DNA of 40,793 bases from Clostridia bacterium (GTDB taxonomy: Bacteria > Bacillota > Clostridia > Oscillospirales > CAG-272), in the NCBI GenBank assembly GCA_017467085.1, contig JAFTSW010000010.1, positions 1 through 40,793 on the forward strand. Direction: 5' to 3'. A program made the translations under genes and the position numbers. Positions within the stretch are counted from its first letter, which is position 1. Each line of letters begins with the position of its first letter. The notes beneath the pieces were generated by a model. That model was given only the letters and a program-made list of their open reading frames with translations. It made no database searches and had not been told where the DNA came from. Of this stretch, positions 31,094-40,413 are shown in pieces.

Positions 31094-32149
31094 TTATTCT
31101 TCAAATAAAGAGGTCTGGTTGCCCTTTCCCTTGGGATAGGGAACACCCCGATGCTCGTATGCCAGACGGGTGGCACAGCGCCCCCTGGGGGTGCGCGCCA
31201 AGAAGCCTATCTGCATTAAGTACGGCTCGTATACGTCCTCAATGGTAATGGCCTCCTCGCCAATGGTAGCGGCAAGGGTGTCAAGTCCAACGGGGCCGCC
31301 GCCGTAGTAATGAATGATGGCGTCAAGCATGCGTCTGTCCGTGTTGTCAAGCCCTAATTCGTCAATTTCCAGCTTCTGTAAGCCAAAGGCGGCAATCTCC
31401 TTGGTAATCACGCCGTTGCCCTTAACCAGCGCAAAGTCGCGCACACGCTTCAGCAGGCGATTGGCAATACGGGGCGTTCCGCGAGAGCGCTTGGCAATCT
31501 CAATGGCGCCGCTTTCGTCAATGGCAATATCCAAAATGGCGGCAGAGCGACAAACGATGGTGGCAAGCTCTTCAACGGTGTAAAGCTCTAGCTTCAGAAG
31601 CACGCCGAAGCGGTCACGCAGGGGCGTTGTCAGCTGTCCCGAGCGGGTGGTTGCCCCAATCAAGGTAAAATGGGGAATGGGCAAGCGAATGCTTCTGGCA
31701 GAGGGACCCTTGCCAATAATAATATCCAGGGCGTAATCCTCCATAGCAGGGTAGAGAATTTCCTCAATGGCGTGGGAAAGACGGTGGATTTCGTCAATGA
31801 AAAGCACGTCCCCCTCGGAAAGATTGGTCAGAATAGCGGCAAGATCGCCCTGCTTCTCAATGGCAGGACCCGAGGTGGTGCGGATGTTCACCCCTAATTC
31901 ATTGGCAATAATGCCTGCCAGGGTGGTTTTACCGAGTCCGGGAGGGCCCCAGAGCAAAACGTGGTCAAGCGCCTCCTTGCGCATCTTGGCGGCTTCAATG
32001 TAAATGCGTAAATTTTCCTTCGCCTGCTCCTGACCCACGTAGTCCTCCAAGGTCTTGGGGCGAAGGGAATTTTCTACGTCCGCATCGGAGGGAAAGACCC
32101 CCGCGTCCATAATGCGGTTTTCAAAATCAAATTCTTCTGCGTTGTTCAT
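31094..32149 (-). CDS. ruvB: Holliday junction branch migration ATPase RuvB
   Basis: This 351-residue AAA+ motor has the Walker A motif [12 protein letters not shown] at about 65-76, Walker B DEIHRL at about 118-123, a sensor I GATTR, an arginine finger region (TTPLRDRFG), and the C-terminal winged helix ending in [19 protein letters not shown]. RuvB pulls DNA through the RuvA tetramer during recombination. It is transcribed after ruvA (56-base gap). A clear ribosome binding site is not seen directly upstream of the ATG; instead AAAGGGA and TCCCTTT (32155-32170) form a short palindrome there, with AAAGGGA 14 bases before the start. Confidence 0.97.
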   Translation of the reverse strand: MNNAEEFDFENRIMDAGVFPSDADVENSLRPKTLEDYVGQEQAKENLRIYIEAAKMRKEALDHVLLWGPPGLGKTTLAGIIANELGVNIRTTSGPAIEKQGDLAAILTNLSEGDVLFIDEIHRLSHAIEEILYPAMEDYALDIIIGKGPSARSIRLPIPHFTLIGATTRSGQLTTPLRDRFGVLLKLELYTVEELATIVCRSAAILDIAIDESGAIEIAKRSRGTPRIANRLLKRVRDFALVKGNGVITKEIAAFGLQKLEIDELGLDNTDRRMLDAIIHYYGGGPVGLDTLAATIGEEAITIEDVYEPYLMQIGFLARTPRGRCATRLAYEHRGVPYPKGKGNQTSLFEE

Positions 32150-32205
32150 AGGGTAAAGGGAGGTCCCTTTCCTTTCTATAGCGTTAGGTGGGGCTTTCGC
32201 CTTCG

Positions 32206-32820
32206 TTAGTTACCAAAATACTTCAAGGCGGTGGTGATGATTTTCTCCAAGCTCATGCCTGCGGTGTCAAAGCGGGACAGCGCCGTCTGAATTTCGGCGC
32301 GGGTGTAGCCTAAAACCGAAAGCGCGCTTGCCGCCTCGGCAAGAACGCCGCTCTCTGCCGTCTTTTCGGGAAGGGTGGGGGCATCCATCGCGTCGGGGCG
32401 TCCCGTCAGCTCGTTCTTGGAAATCTTATCCTTCAGCTCCAAAACGATGCGCGCCGCCGTCTTAGCGCCAACGCCGCTTGCCTTGGAAAGCGCCTTGGCG
32501 TCCTCCGTTGCCACAGCATAGGCAAATCTGTCGGGGGTGAAAAGCGATAAAATCGCCATTGCCGCCTTGGGGCCAACGCCCGAAACGCCAATTAAAAGGC
32601 GGAAGGACGAAAGCTCGGCTCTCGTTTCGAAGCCGTAAAGCTCAACTCCGTCCTCGCGGACCTGCAAATGGGTAAACAGCAGTACCTCATCACCGATTTT
32701 ATTGCCGATAGCGTCGGCAGTGGTAGCGCTGATTGTGAGCTGATAGCCAACGCCGCCGCATTCCACCACGGCAAAGCTGCTCTCACAGAGCGCTAAAATT
32801 CCCTTGACACTGTAAAACAT
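32206..32820 (-). CDS. ruvA: Holliday junction branch migration complex subunit RuvA
   Basis: This 204-residue protein has an OB-fold N-terminal domain starting [27 protein letters not shown], two helix-hairpin-helix motifs ([17 protein letters not shown] at about 74-90 and [19 protein letters not shown] at about 108-126), and the C-terminal RuvB-binding domain ([18 protein letters not shown]). The helices bind Holliday junction DNA. ATG 32820 was chosen because AAGGAGTG lies just upstream and it gives the family length; a much longer frame extends upstream but is not coding. It heads the ruvAB operon. Confidence 0.97.
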   Translation of the reverse strand: MFYSVKGILALCESSFAVVECGGVGYQLTISATTADAIGNKIGDEVLLFTHLQVREDGVELYGFETRAELSSFRLLIGVSGVGPKAAMAILSLFTPDRFAYAVATEDAKALSKASGVGAKTAARIVLELKDKISKNELTGRPDAMDAPTLPEKTAESGVLAEAASALSVLGYTRAEIQTALSRFDTAGMSLEKIITTALKYFGN

Positions 32821-32869
32821 AGCCTTCACTCCTTGTTGCGCCCAAGCGTCGGGCGCCATTCCAAGATAT

Positions 32870-32898
32870 AGTGTACCATAAAAAAAGCGGTCTGTCAA
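32870..32898 (-). promoter_or_regulatory. Sigma-A promoter of ruvAB
   Basis: On the minus strand TTGACA (32893-32898) and TACACT (32870-32875) are 17 bases apart. It points away from the ruvC promoter. Confidence 0.85.
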
Positions 32899-32960
32899 TT
32901 TGATTGCCAATAATTTTCGCTTTTTTTGTAAAAGGAAGGGGAAAAGCCGCCGCCACGGTC

Positions 32961-32989
32961 TTGACTGTTGCGCTTTTTTGTGGTAGAAT
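32961..32989 (+). promoter_or_regulatory. Sigma-A promoter of ruvC
   Basis: TTGACT (32961-32966) and TAGAAT (32984-32989) are 17 bases apart. The promoters of ruvC and ruvAB are back to back with about 62 bases between their -35 elements. I see no clear SOS box (LexA site) between them. Confidence 0.85.
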
Positions 32990-33021
32990 AATATGAAAAA
33001 GTATGGAAGGAGAAGCGTCCT

Positions 33022-33516
33022 ATGCGTATTTTGGGCATCGACCCGGGGCTTGCTATCGTGGGCTGGGGTGTAGTAGAGGTGCAGGGCGGCAGATTTTTTC
33101 CCGTTGCCTGCGGCTCGGTGACAACGCCTGCCAAAACCGACGTGGACTATCGCCTCTCCGTCATCTATCGGGATATAAATGAAATCATCGAAAAATATAA
33201 GCCCGATGAGCTGGCAATTGAGGAGCTGTTCTTCAATACCAACCAGACCACCGCTATTGCCGTTGCCGAGGCAAGAGGGGTCATTCTGCTTTCCGCTCAT
33301 CAGCACGGGCTTCCCATCGGGGAATATACCCCCCTGCAGGTTAAGCAGGCGGTGGTGGGCTACGGCAAGGCAGAGAAGCGGCAGGTTATCGCTATGGTTA
33401 CCTCGCTTTTGAAGCTCCCCGCGCCCCCCAAGCCCGACGATACGGCAGACGCCCTGGCGATTGCCCTTTGCCACGGGCAAAGCAGCTTCAGTCGGCGCTA
33501 CGGCATAAAAAACTAA
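33022..33516 (+). CDS. ruvC: Crossover junction endodeoxyribonuclease RuvC
   Basis: This 164-residue nuclease resolves Holliday junctions. The RNase H-like active site is visible: Asp7 in LGIDPGLAI, Glu in AIEELFFNTN at about 68-77, and the acidic pair in PDDTADALAIALCH at about 140-153. The length is standard. It is the first gene of a run on the plus strand and is followed by a methyltransferase gene after 16 bases, while its partners ruvAB lie on the other strand. Confidence 0.97.
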   Translation: MRILGIDPGLAIVGWGVVEVQGGRFFPVACGSVTTPAKTDVDYRLSVIYRDINEIIEKYKPDELAIEELFFNTNQTTAIAVAEARGVILLSAHQHGLPIGEYTPLQVKQAVVGYGKAEKRQVIAMVTSLLKLPAPPKPDDTADALAIALCHGQSSFSRRYGIKN

Positions 33517-33532
33517 AGAAACGAGAAACACT

Positions 33533-34396
33533 ATGTTTGTAAGCAACCTTTGGCAGGATTATCGGCTGTTGGACGCCTCTGACGGCGAGCGCTTGGAGTC
33601 CTGGGGCGGCTATACCCTCATTCGTCCCGACCCCCAGGTCATCTGGAAAAACGAGCGCCGTCACCCCCTCTGGAAAAGAGCGGACGCCGACTACCGTCGC
33701 TCCAAAAGCGGCGGCGGTGCCTGGAGTGAAAATTCGCTCCCTGCCTCTTGGACTATATCCTATCGCGATTTGCGCTTTTGTATCAAGCCTATGGGCTTTA
33801 AGCATACGGGTCTTTTTCCCGAGCAAGCAACCAACTGGGATTGGTTCTCGGAGTTGATTGCCAAGGCAAACCGACCCATCAAGGTCCTCAATCTCTTTGC
33901 CTATACGGGCGGCGCCACCGTGGCGGCGGCAAAGGCAGGTGCCTCCGTCTGTCACGTAGACGCCTCCAAGGGTATGGTGGCAATGGCAAAGGAAAACGCC
34001 GCCCTGTCGGGGCTGGCTTCTGCCCCCATCCGCTATATCGTGGACGATTGCCGCAAGTTTATCGAAAGAGAAATTCGCCGCGGCAACCGCTATGACGGCA
34101 TTATTATGGACCCGCCCTCCTACGGCAGAGGCCCCACGGGCGAGGTCTGGAAATTAGAGGAATGTATCGACGAGTTCGTTGCCCTTTCTGCCAAGGTCTT
34201 GTCCGATAACCCCCTCTTTTTCCTTCTCAATTCCTATACCACAGGGCTTTCCGCCTCTGCTATGCAGTATATGGTCGCCCTGCGTATCGCCCAAGGGCGC
34301 GGCGGCAGATGCGTCGCCGATGAGGTGGGGCTGAAAATTGAGCAAACGGGGCTTTGCCTGCCCTGCGGCAGCAGCGTCCGCTGTGCCTTTAACTAA
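33533..34396 (+). CDS. Class I SAM-dependent methyltransferase, RlmI/RlmKL-like
   Basis: This 287-residue protein has the Rossmann-type methyltransferase fold with KVLNLFAYTGGATVAAAKAG at about 118-137 (SAM loop), CHVDASKGMVAMAKENA, and the DPPSYGRGPTG motif at about 193-203 used by rRNA and tRNA methyltransferases. The C-terminal half is like RlmI/RlmKL, but the N-terminal PUA domain of RlmI is missing; the first ~80 residues are a different segment (WGGYTLIRPDPQVIW). It probably methylates rRNA; the target base is not known. It lies 16 bases after ruvC. Confidence 0.75.
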   Translation: MFVSNLWQDYRLLDASDGERLESWGGYTLIRPDPQVIWKNERRHPLWKRADADYRRSKSGGGAWSENSLPASWTISYRDLRFCIKPMGFKHTGLFPEQATNWDWFSELIAKANRPIKVLNLFAYTGGATVAAAKAGASVCHVDASKGMVAMAKENAALSGLASAPIRYIVDDCRKFIEREIRRGNRYDGIIMDPPSYGRGPTGEVWKLEECIDEFVALSAKVLSDNPLFFLLNSYTTGLSASAMQYMVALRIAQGRGGRCVADEVGLKIEQTGLCLPCGSSVRCAFN

Positions 34397-34425
34397 TTTC
34401 GCTTTTTTCGAAACGGAGGATAGCT

Positions 34426-35286
34426 ATGAGTGAGTTTATTCGCGCGGAGCATCTCTCCTTTTCCTACGGGAAGGGGGAGGACGCCATTCCTGCCCTGTAC
34501 GATATATCCCTCTCCATTGAGAAGGGAGAATATGTGGCGGTGTTAGGCCATAACGGCTCGGGAAAATCCACCCTCGCCAAGCTCTTGAATATGATTCTCG
34601 TTGCCACGGGCGGCAAGCTGTGGGTGGACGGGAAGGAGCTGACCGACCCCGACTTCTCCGAGGAGGACCTCTTTGCCCTTCGCCGCAAGGTGGGTATGGT
34701 GTTCCAGAACCCCGATAACCAGCTGGTGGCAGGGGTTGTGGAGGAGGACGTTGCCTTCGGCCTTGAAAATATGGGCGTCCCCTATGAGGAAATGCACAAG
34801 CGCGTCAAGGAGGCGCTCCGCCTTGTTGGTATGACGGAATACGCCAAGCACGCCCCCAGCAGACTCTCGGGCGGTCAGAAGCAGAGAGTCGCTATTGCGG
34901 GCGTGTTGGCAATGATGCCCGCGTGTATGATTTTGGACGAGTCCACCGCTATGCTGGACCCCCAGGGACGGCAGGAGGTGCTGGATACGGTAGAGCGCCT
35001 GCATCGGGATAACGGCATTACCCTGTTGCACATCACCCACTATATGGACGAGGCGGCAAGAGCCAAAAGAGTCCTCGTCATTCACGATGGGCGCATCTGG
35101 GCAGACGGAACGCCCGAGGAGGTCTTTTCCCGTCGGGATGAGCTGCGGGAAATCGGGCTCGACGTGCCCCAGGAAACCGAGGTCGTGGAAATATTGCGCC
35201 GCGCGGGGCTCTCCCTGCCCCTTGGCTGTGTCGGGACGGACGCCTGCGCCGACGCCATCGTCCGTGCGCTGACAGAAAAGCCGTAA
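34426..35286 (+). CDS. ecfA1: Energy-coupling factor transporter ATPase EcfA1
   Basis: This 286-residue ABC ATPase of the ECF type powers vitamin and metal uptake. Walker A is GHNGSGKSTLAK at about 38-49, the Q-loop is VFQNPDNQ at about 90-97, the signature is LSGGQKQRVAIAG at about 147-159, and Walker B is CMILDEST at about 166-173. It works with EcfA2 and EcfT and with separate substrate-binding S components, none of which lie in this window. It starts 30 bases after the previous gene and is followed by ecfA2 after 45 bases. Confidence 0.95.
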   Translation: MSEFIRAEHLSFSYGKGEDAIPALYDISLSIEKGEYVAVLGHNGSGKSTLAKLLNMILVATGGKLWVDGKELTDPDFSEEDLFALRRKVGMVFQNPDNQLVAGVVEEDVAFGLENMGVPYEEMHKRVKEALRLVGMTEYAKHAPSRLSGGQKQRVAIAGVLAMMPACMILDESTAMLDPQGRQEVLDTVERLHRDNGITLLHITHYMDEAARAKRVLVIHDGRIWADGTPEEVFSRRDELREIGLDVPQETEVVEILRRAGLSLPLGCVGTDACADAIVRALTEKP

Positions 35287-35331
35287 TCCCTTGATGACGG
35301 GAATCAGTATAAAGAAAGGAAAAAGCAAGCC

Positions 35332-36195
35332 ATGAATATATTGGAGCTTCGGGACGTTTCCTGCCGCTACGGCGTGGGAACACCCTTTGAAATGACGGCG
35401 CTCTCTCACGTGTCCGTTGGCTTTGAAAAGGGCAAAACCACGGGCATCATCGGGCACACGGGCTCGGGTAAATCCACCCTTGTGCAAATGCTCAACGGTC
35501 TTTTGAAGCCCGAAAGCGGCGAGGTGCTGTTGGATGGGGAAAGCATCTGGAAGAACCCCAAGGATTTGCCCCGTGTGCGCTTCCGTGTCGGGCTTGTGAT
35601 GCAATATCCCGAGTATCAGCTCTTTGACGAAACGGTCAGAGCCGATATCGGCTACGCCCCCCGTAATATGGGGCTCTCCCCCGAGGAAATCCGGGACCGT
35701 GTGATGGAGGCTATCCGCTTCGTGGGCTTGGATGAAAGCCTTTTGGATAAGCCCCCCTTAGAGCTTTCGGGCGGCCAGAAGCGCCGTGCCGCTATTGCGG
35801 GCATTATCGCTATGCGCCCCGAAATTTTGGTGCTGGATGAGCCTGCCGCAGGGCTTGACCCCCGTGGCAAGGCGGAAATCTTTGAAAGCCTCAATGCCTA
35901 TAAGGAGGCACACGGTGCCACCGTCATTCTCGTGAGCCACAGTATGGAGGATATGGCAAAATATTGCCAGAACGTTATCCTTCTGCGCCATACCGAGGTC
36001 ATTAAGCAGGGAACGGTTGCCGAAATCTTCTCGGACCCCACCCTCTTGGAGGAGTCGGGGCTGGCTATCCCTGCCGCCTATCGCCTGGCAACCAACCTTT
36101 GCCGCCGCGGCATCCCCCTGAAAGGGGAGCTGTATACGGTAGAGGGCGTCGCCCGTGCCATTCTCGCCTATAAAGAGGGGAGGGGTGCGCCGTGA
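35332..36195 (+). CDS. ecfA2: Energy-coupling factor transporter ATPase EcfA2
   Basis: This 287-residue partner of EcfA1 has Walker A GHTGSGKSTLVQ at about 40-51, a Q-loop VMQYPEYQ at about 92-99, the signature LSGGQKRRAAIAG at about 146-158, and Walker B ILVLDEPAAGLD. The two ATPases form a heterodimer under EcfT. Its stop overlaps the ecfT start by one base. The C-terminal extension past residue 220 is a regulatory tail common in EcfA2. Confidence 0.95.
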   Translation: MNILELRDVSCRYGVGTPFEMTALSHVSVGFEKGKTTGIIGHTGSGKSTLVQMLNGLLKPESGEVLLDGESIWKNPKDLPRVRFRVGLVMQYPEYQLFDETVRADIGYAPRNMGLSPEEIRDRVMEAIRFVGLDESLLDKPPLELSGGQKRRAAIAGIIAMRPEILVLDEPAAGLDPRGKAEIFESLNAYKEAHGATVILVSHSMEDMAKYCQNVILLRHTEVIKQGTVAEIFSDPTLLEESGLAIPAAYRLATNLCRRGIPLKGELYTVEGVARAILAYKEGRGAP

Positions 36196-37016
36196 TGAAG
36201 GATATGACCCTCGGTCAGTATTTCCCGGGAAATTCGCTTTTGCATCGGCTCGACCCCCGTGCCAAAATTATCGCCACCGTCCTCTATATCGCCACCATCT
36301 TTTTGGCAAAGAACGTCTATTGCTTCGGGGCGGTCTTGGCGGTGTCGGTGCTTTTAGTGCTTGTCAGCCGTATCTCCCTCCGTGTCGTTTTGCGCGGCAT
36401 CAAGCCCATTCTCTTTATTCTCGCCTTTACGATGATTATCAATATGTTCTTCACCCAAGGTGAAACCCTGCTTTTCAGCTTCTGGCGTATTTCTCTCTAC
36501 TTAGAGGGAATTTACCGTGCGATTCTGATGACGGTGCGTGTGGTGTCCCTCATTGTCGGCACCAGCGTCCTTCTGACCTATACCACCTCTCCCATCGTCT
36601 TAACCGACGCCATCGAAAGCCTGCTTTCCCCCTTGAAGAAAATCAAAATCCCCGTTCACGATTTTGCCATGATGATGACCATCGCCCTGCGCTTTATCCC
36701 CACCCTCGTGGACGAAACGGATAAAATTATGAACGCCCAAAAGGCAAGAGGCGCCGATTTCAATAGCGGCGGTCTTATCAAGCGCGCCAAGGCGCTCATT
36801 CCCATTCTCGTGCCCCTCTTCGTTTCCTCCTATTCCAGAGCCGAGGAGCTGGCAGTGGCAATGGAATGTCGCTGCTATCGTGGGGACGTGGGCAGAACCA
36901 AGTTCGTGCGCCTTTCCTATACGGTAAAGGATTGGCTCTTCCTTGTTGGGCTTCTCCTCTTTGGCGCCGCCATCGTTTTGGCAAATATCTATCTTCCCAT
37001 CGGTTTTTCCGTTTGA
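36195..37016 (+). CDS. ecfT: Energy-coupling factor transporter transmembrane protein EcfT
   Basis: This 273-residue membrane protein (274 if the GTG at 36192 is used) couples the two EcfA ATPases to the substrate-binding S component. About five hydrophobic helices are visible, with the coupling-helix motif MNAQKARGADF at about 180 and a second motif AMECRCYRGD at about 226 in the position of the usual Ala-Arg-Gly. An AGGGGAGGGG ribosome binding site at 36176-36185 fits either start. It overlaps the stop of ecfA2 and is followed by truA after 25 bases. Confidence 0.93.
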   Translation: MKDMTLGQYFPGNSLLHRLDPRAKIIATVLYIATIFLAKNVYCFGAVLAVSVLLVLVSRISLRVVLRGIKPILFILAFTMIINMFFTQGETLLFSFWRISLYLEGIYRAILMTVRVVSLIVGTSVLLTYTTSPIVLTDAIESLLSPLKKIKIPVHDFAMMMTIALRFIPTLVDETDKIMNAQKARGADFNSGGLIKRAKALIPILVPLFVSSYSRAEELAVAMECRCYRGDVGRTKFVRLSYTVKDWLFLVGLLLFGAAIVLANIYLPIGFSV

Positions 37017-37041
37017 GCTTGCAAAGAAAGGCAGACGCTCT

Positions 37042-37818
37042 ATGAAGTATTTGTGTGAGGTATCCTACGTCGGAACCCATTTCTTCGGCTTCCAGGCACA
37101 AAAGAATAAAAGAACCGTCCAAGGCACCCTCACCCAAGCGGCAGAGGAGGCATTCGGCGTCCCCTGCGCCATCACGGGCTGTAGCCGCACCGATAGCGGC
37201 GTGCACGCCAAAAGCTTCTGCCTGACCCTGGAGCCAAAGGACGGGCGTCTCTCCATTCCTGCCGAGAAATTGCCTCGGGTAATGGCAACCGTCCTGCCCC
37301 CCGATATAGCCTTTCGCGCGGTGCGCTTAGTGGAGAATGGCTTTCATCCCCGTTATGACGCCAAGGGAAAGGAATATACCTATCTGATGCGCCCCTGTGT
37401 CGTGGCGGACCCCTTCTGGCAAAACCGCGCCTGGCAGATATACCGCCCCTTCGTGGACGGCGCCTTGGAAAGAATGCAAATGGCGGCAGCGGCGTATTGC
37501 GGTAAGCAGGATTTTGCCTCCTTTATGAGCAAGGGCTCCAAAATCACCGAAACCGTCCGTACCGTCAAAAGCGCAACGGTGGAAAGGGAGGGCGAGCTTT
37601 TCGTTTTCCGTGTGGTGGCGGACGGCTTCCTCTATAATATGGTGCGGATTATGACGGGTACCTTGGCAGACGTTGCCTTCGGCGTCCTCTCTCCCGAAAA
37701 AATCCCCGCCATCATCGCCGCTGGGCGCCGTGTCGCCGCGGGCGAAAACGCGCCTCCCGACGGATTGTATTTAACCCGTGTCTTTTATGACGAAAAGGAT
37801 TTTTCCAAAACCGAATAA
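37042..37818 (+). CDS. truA: tRNA pseudouridine(38-40) synthase TruA
   Basis: This 258-residue enzyme makes pseudouridine at tRNA positions 38-40. The catalytic Asp lies in GCSRTDSGVHA at about 50-60, the FHPRYDAKGKEYTYLM segment is at about 103-118, and the VVADGFLYNMVRIMTGTLADV block is at about 192-212. The length is usual. The ATG was chosen inside a longer frame because AAAGGCAG-like purines precede it and it starts with MKYLCEVSYVGTHF. The gene closes the EcfA-EcfA-EcfT-TruA run common in Bacillota. Confidence 0.95.
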   Translation: MKYLCEVSYVGTHFFGFQAQKNKRTVQGTLTQAAEEAFGVPCAITGCSRTDSGVHAKSFCLTLEPKDGRLSIPAEKLPRVMATVLPPDIAFRAVRLVENGFHPRYDAKGKEYTYLMRPCVVADPFWQNRAWQIYRPFVDGALERMQMAAAAYCGKQDFASFMSKGSKITETVRTVKSATVEREGELFVFRVVADGFLYNMVRIMTGTLADVAFGVLSPEKIPAIIAAGRRVAAGENAPPDGLYLTRVFYDEKDFSKTE

Positions 37819-37834
37819 AAACCGAATAGGAAAG

Positions 37835-37869
37835 GCAAGGCCTTGCACAACAGCAAGCCTTGCTTTTTT
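37835..37869 (+). terminator. Terminator after truA
   Basis: GCAAGGCCTTGC (37835-37846) pairs with GCAAGCCTTGC (37853-37863) with one bulged C, followed by seven or eight T. It separates the ecf-truA operon from the PBP gene. Confidence 0.85.
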
Positions 37870-38009
37870 TGTGCTTTCCTTTTTTTCCGAAAAAATCTCA
37901 TTGAAGCAAGCTTGAATTTTTCCTTTTTTCCCGAAAATTACCGAGTGCCTTTTTGTTTTTACCTCAAAAACGGGGCAAACTACAAATAGAAAAAACAAAG
38001 GAGCAGGGT

Positions 38010-40412
38010 ATGAAAGAAAAAAAGAAAAAGAAAAGGCTATTGCGCCTCTTGGCAGGCGTCTTGATAGTGTCCTCTCTTTTGATGGTTCTCAGCGCCGCAG
38101 GCATCTATATCTGGGCGGCAAACGTCATTGACGTGGAGGAGGACGAGGCGCTCTTTTCCGTTGCGGGCGAAAACACCCTGACCCGCTTTTATTATGACGG
38201 AGAGGGAGGGGAAGCGGTGGCGGCGTTGCCCGGGTATCGGGCGCTTGAATGGCAGGAGGAGAGCTTTTCGGGAAGCGCCCGCTCCCTCCGTGTGGATTAC
38301 GGGGAGCTGCCCCCCTATCTGCCCCTTGCCTTTGTCGCTATCGAGGATAAGCGCTTCTTTTCTCACGATGGCGTGGACGTTTTGCGTACCCTCAAAGCGG
38401 CGGCAAACCATATTTTTCGCTTTTCCGACCGCTTCGGCGGCTCCACCATCACCCAGCAGCTCATTAAAAATATCGGCGGTGAAAAGGATATCTCCGTCAA
38501 GCGAAAGCTCAAGGAGGTCCTGCGTGCCTTAGCCCTGGAAAAACGGCATAGCAAGGAGGAAATTTTGGAAGCGTATCTCAATATCGTCCCCCTCTCCTCC
38601 AACTGCGTGGGCGTAGGGGCGGCGTCCTTAGCGTATTTCGGGAAAAACGCCTCCGAATTGACCCTCGCCGAGGCGGCAAGCCTCGCCGCCATCACCCGTT
38701 CTCCCACCGCCCTTGACCCCTCCCGTCACCCCGAGGCGCATACCAAAAGACGAAACCTGGTGTTAGGCGAAATGCTGGAGGCAGGTATGATAACCGAAGC
38801 GGAGTACCAAGCCGCCATCGCCACCCCTCTCTCCCTTTCTCCTGCCCCCTGGAAAAGCCAAAGGGTCGCCTCCTGGTACGCCGAAACCGTGCTTGCCGAC
38901 GTCAAGCAAGCCTTAATAGAAAAAGGCTATTCCGCCTCGGCGGCAGAAGCGCTTTTGAGTGGCGGCGGCTTGCAAATCTATACCGCTATGGATATAAAAG
39001 CCCAAAAAACGCTGGAGTCGGTCTTTGCCACCTCCCCCTATCTGACGAAGGAGGGGGAGGGCTTCGCCGCCGCTATGACCGTCCTTGACGTGGAAAACGG
39101 CAATCTTCTTGCCATTGTCGGCAATAGAGGCGAGAAGAAGGGCAACCGCCTCTTGAACTACGCCACCGATACCCTCCGTGCCCCCGGCTCCGTCTTGAAG
39201 CCCGTTGCCCTCTATGCCCCCGCTATCGAGAAGGGGCTTATCACCGAGGCAACCGTCTTTGATGACGTGCCCAAGGATTTTTCCAAAAATACTCCCTGGC
39301 CCCATAACGCCCCTGCCGTCTATAGCGGACTTGTCAATACCAAAGCGGCGGTGGCACAGTCTAAAAATACCGTGGCGGTGGAGCTGTACCGTATGCTGGG
39401 GGCAGAGAATATCTACCATTCCTTAGTCTACGATGCGGGCATATCCAGCATTTATCGCAAGGCAGGCGGTAAAACCGACCTGGCGGCAGCCCCCTTGGCG
39501 CTGGGACAGCTGACCAAGGGCGTGTCCCTTCGGGAAATGACGAGAGCCTACCTGCCGCTCTACGAGGGAGAAGGGCACCCCGACCGTTCCTTCCTCTTGG
39601 TCTTGGACAGAAACGGCGAGGTGCTGCTGAAGCCCGAGGCAGAAGCAAAAAGAGTCTACCGGAAAACCACCGCCTCGGTTATGACCCATATGTTAGAGGG
39701 GGTAGTGGAAAACGGCACCGCCAAGGACTTGACTCTCCCCCAAATCGTCGATACCGCAGGCAAAACGGGAACCTCGGGCAACAACCGTGACAGATGGTTC
39801 ATCGGCTACACCCCCTACCTCTTGGCAGGCATCTGGTGCGGCTGTGAGGAAGGGCATAGCGCCACCCTGGGAGAAGGACACTTAAAGGTGTGGGACGAGG
39901 TAATGCGCCGCCTGCATAAAGAGCGCACCGAGGAGGGCGAAAAGCATTTTACGATGGCAAAGGGCTTAGTCGCCTGTAAGGTTTGCCGCGATTCGGGGCA
40001 TCTGCTCTCCGACGCCTGTCACCTTGACCCAAGAGGGGAGAGGGGCGTCACCGTCTGGCTTCCTGCCGATAAGGTGCCAAAGGAAGCCTGCCACCGTCAC
40101 GTAGAGGTGTGGTATGACGAGGAAAAAGGCGGCGTCCTTCTCCCCGAGCAGCCCCTCGCCGAGAGCGCCCGCCGTGTCGCCCTTCTCGATATCCCCTGGC
40201 GTGATTTTCCCAAGCAGGTCGTGATTTCTGACGCCGAGTACGTCTACCGTCCCCTCGGTGACGCCCTGCCCAGCGAAAACCAAGCCGAGCCCTTCTTCGC
40301 CGCCACCCTTAAGGAGGGCCGCTTCGTCGGCATCTCCGCCAGGAGCAGTAAGCAGTTCAATTCCTGGGCAGGCGTCGCACCCCCGCCGCTCCCTATGGGC
40401 GCGGCGCAATGA
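38010..40412 (+). CDS. Class A penicillin-binding protein (transglycosylase/transpeptidase)
   Basis: This 800-residue protein builds peptidoglycan. A cytoplasmic basic start and one membrane helix (about 12-35) lead to a GT51 transglycosylase domain (about 85-260) with the catalytic Glu in FVAIEDKRFFSHDGVD and the GGSTITQQL motif. The transpeptidase domain (about 350-620) has the active-site Ser in the SVLK motif (near residue 393), SKN in VAQSKNTVAVEL (the SxN motif), and KTGTSGN (near 584). A C-terminal extension of about 180 residues contains a Cys-x-x-Cys-rich segment (ACKVCRDSGHLLSDAC) and no known domain that I can name. The ATG at 38010 follows AAAGGAG; a longer upstream frame overlaps the terminator region. 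It is monocistronic. Confidence 0.93.
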   Translation: MKEKKKKKRLLRLLAGVLIVSSLLMVLSAAGIYIWAANVIDVEEDEALFSVAGENTLTRFYYDGEGGEAVAALPGYRALEWQEESFSGSARSLRVDYGELPPYLPLAFVAIEDKRFFSHDGVDVLRTLKAAANHIFRFSDRFGGSTITQQLIKNIGGEKDISVKRKLKEVLRALALEKRHSKEEILEAYLNIVPLSSNCVGVGAASLAYFGKNASELTLAEAASLAAITRSPTALDPSRHPEAHTKRRNLVLGEMLEAGMITEAEYQAAIATPLSLSPAPWKSQRVASWYAETVLADVKQALIEKGYSASAAEALLSGGGLQIYTAMDIKAQKTLESVFATSPYLTKEGEGFAAAMTVLDVENGNLLAIVGNRGEKKGNRLLNYATDTLRAPGSVLKPVALYAPAIEKGLITEATVFDDVPKDFSKNTPWPHNAPAVYSGLVNTKAAVAQSKNTVAVELYRMLGAENIYHSLVYDAGISSIYRKAGGKTDLAAAPLALGQLTKGVSLREMTRAYLPLYEGEGHPDRSFLLVLDRNGEVLLKPEAEAKRVYRKTTASVMTHMLEGVVENGTAKDLTLPQIVDTAGKTGTSGNNRDRWFIGYTPYLLAGIWCGCEEGHSATLGEGHLKVWDEVMRRLHKERTEEGEKHFTMAKGLVACKVCRDSGHLLSDACHLDPRGERGVTVWLPADKVPKEACHRHVEVWYDEEKGGVLLPEQPLAESARRVALLDIPWRDFPKQVVISDAEYVYRPLGDALPSENQAEPFFAATLKEGRFVGISARSSKQFNSWAGVAPPPLPMGAAQ

Positions 40413-40413
40413 A

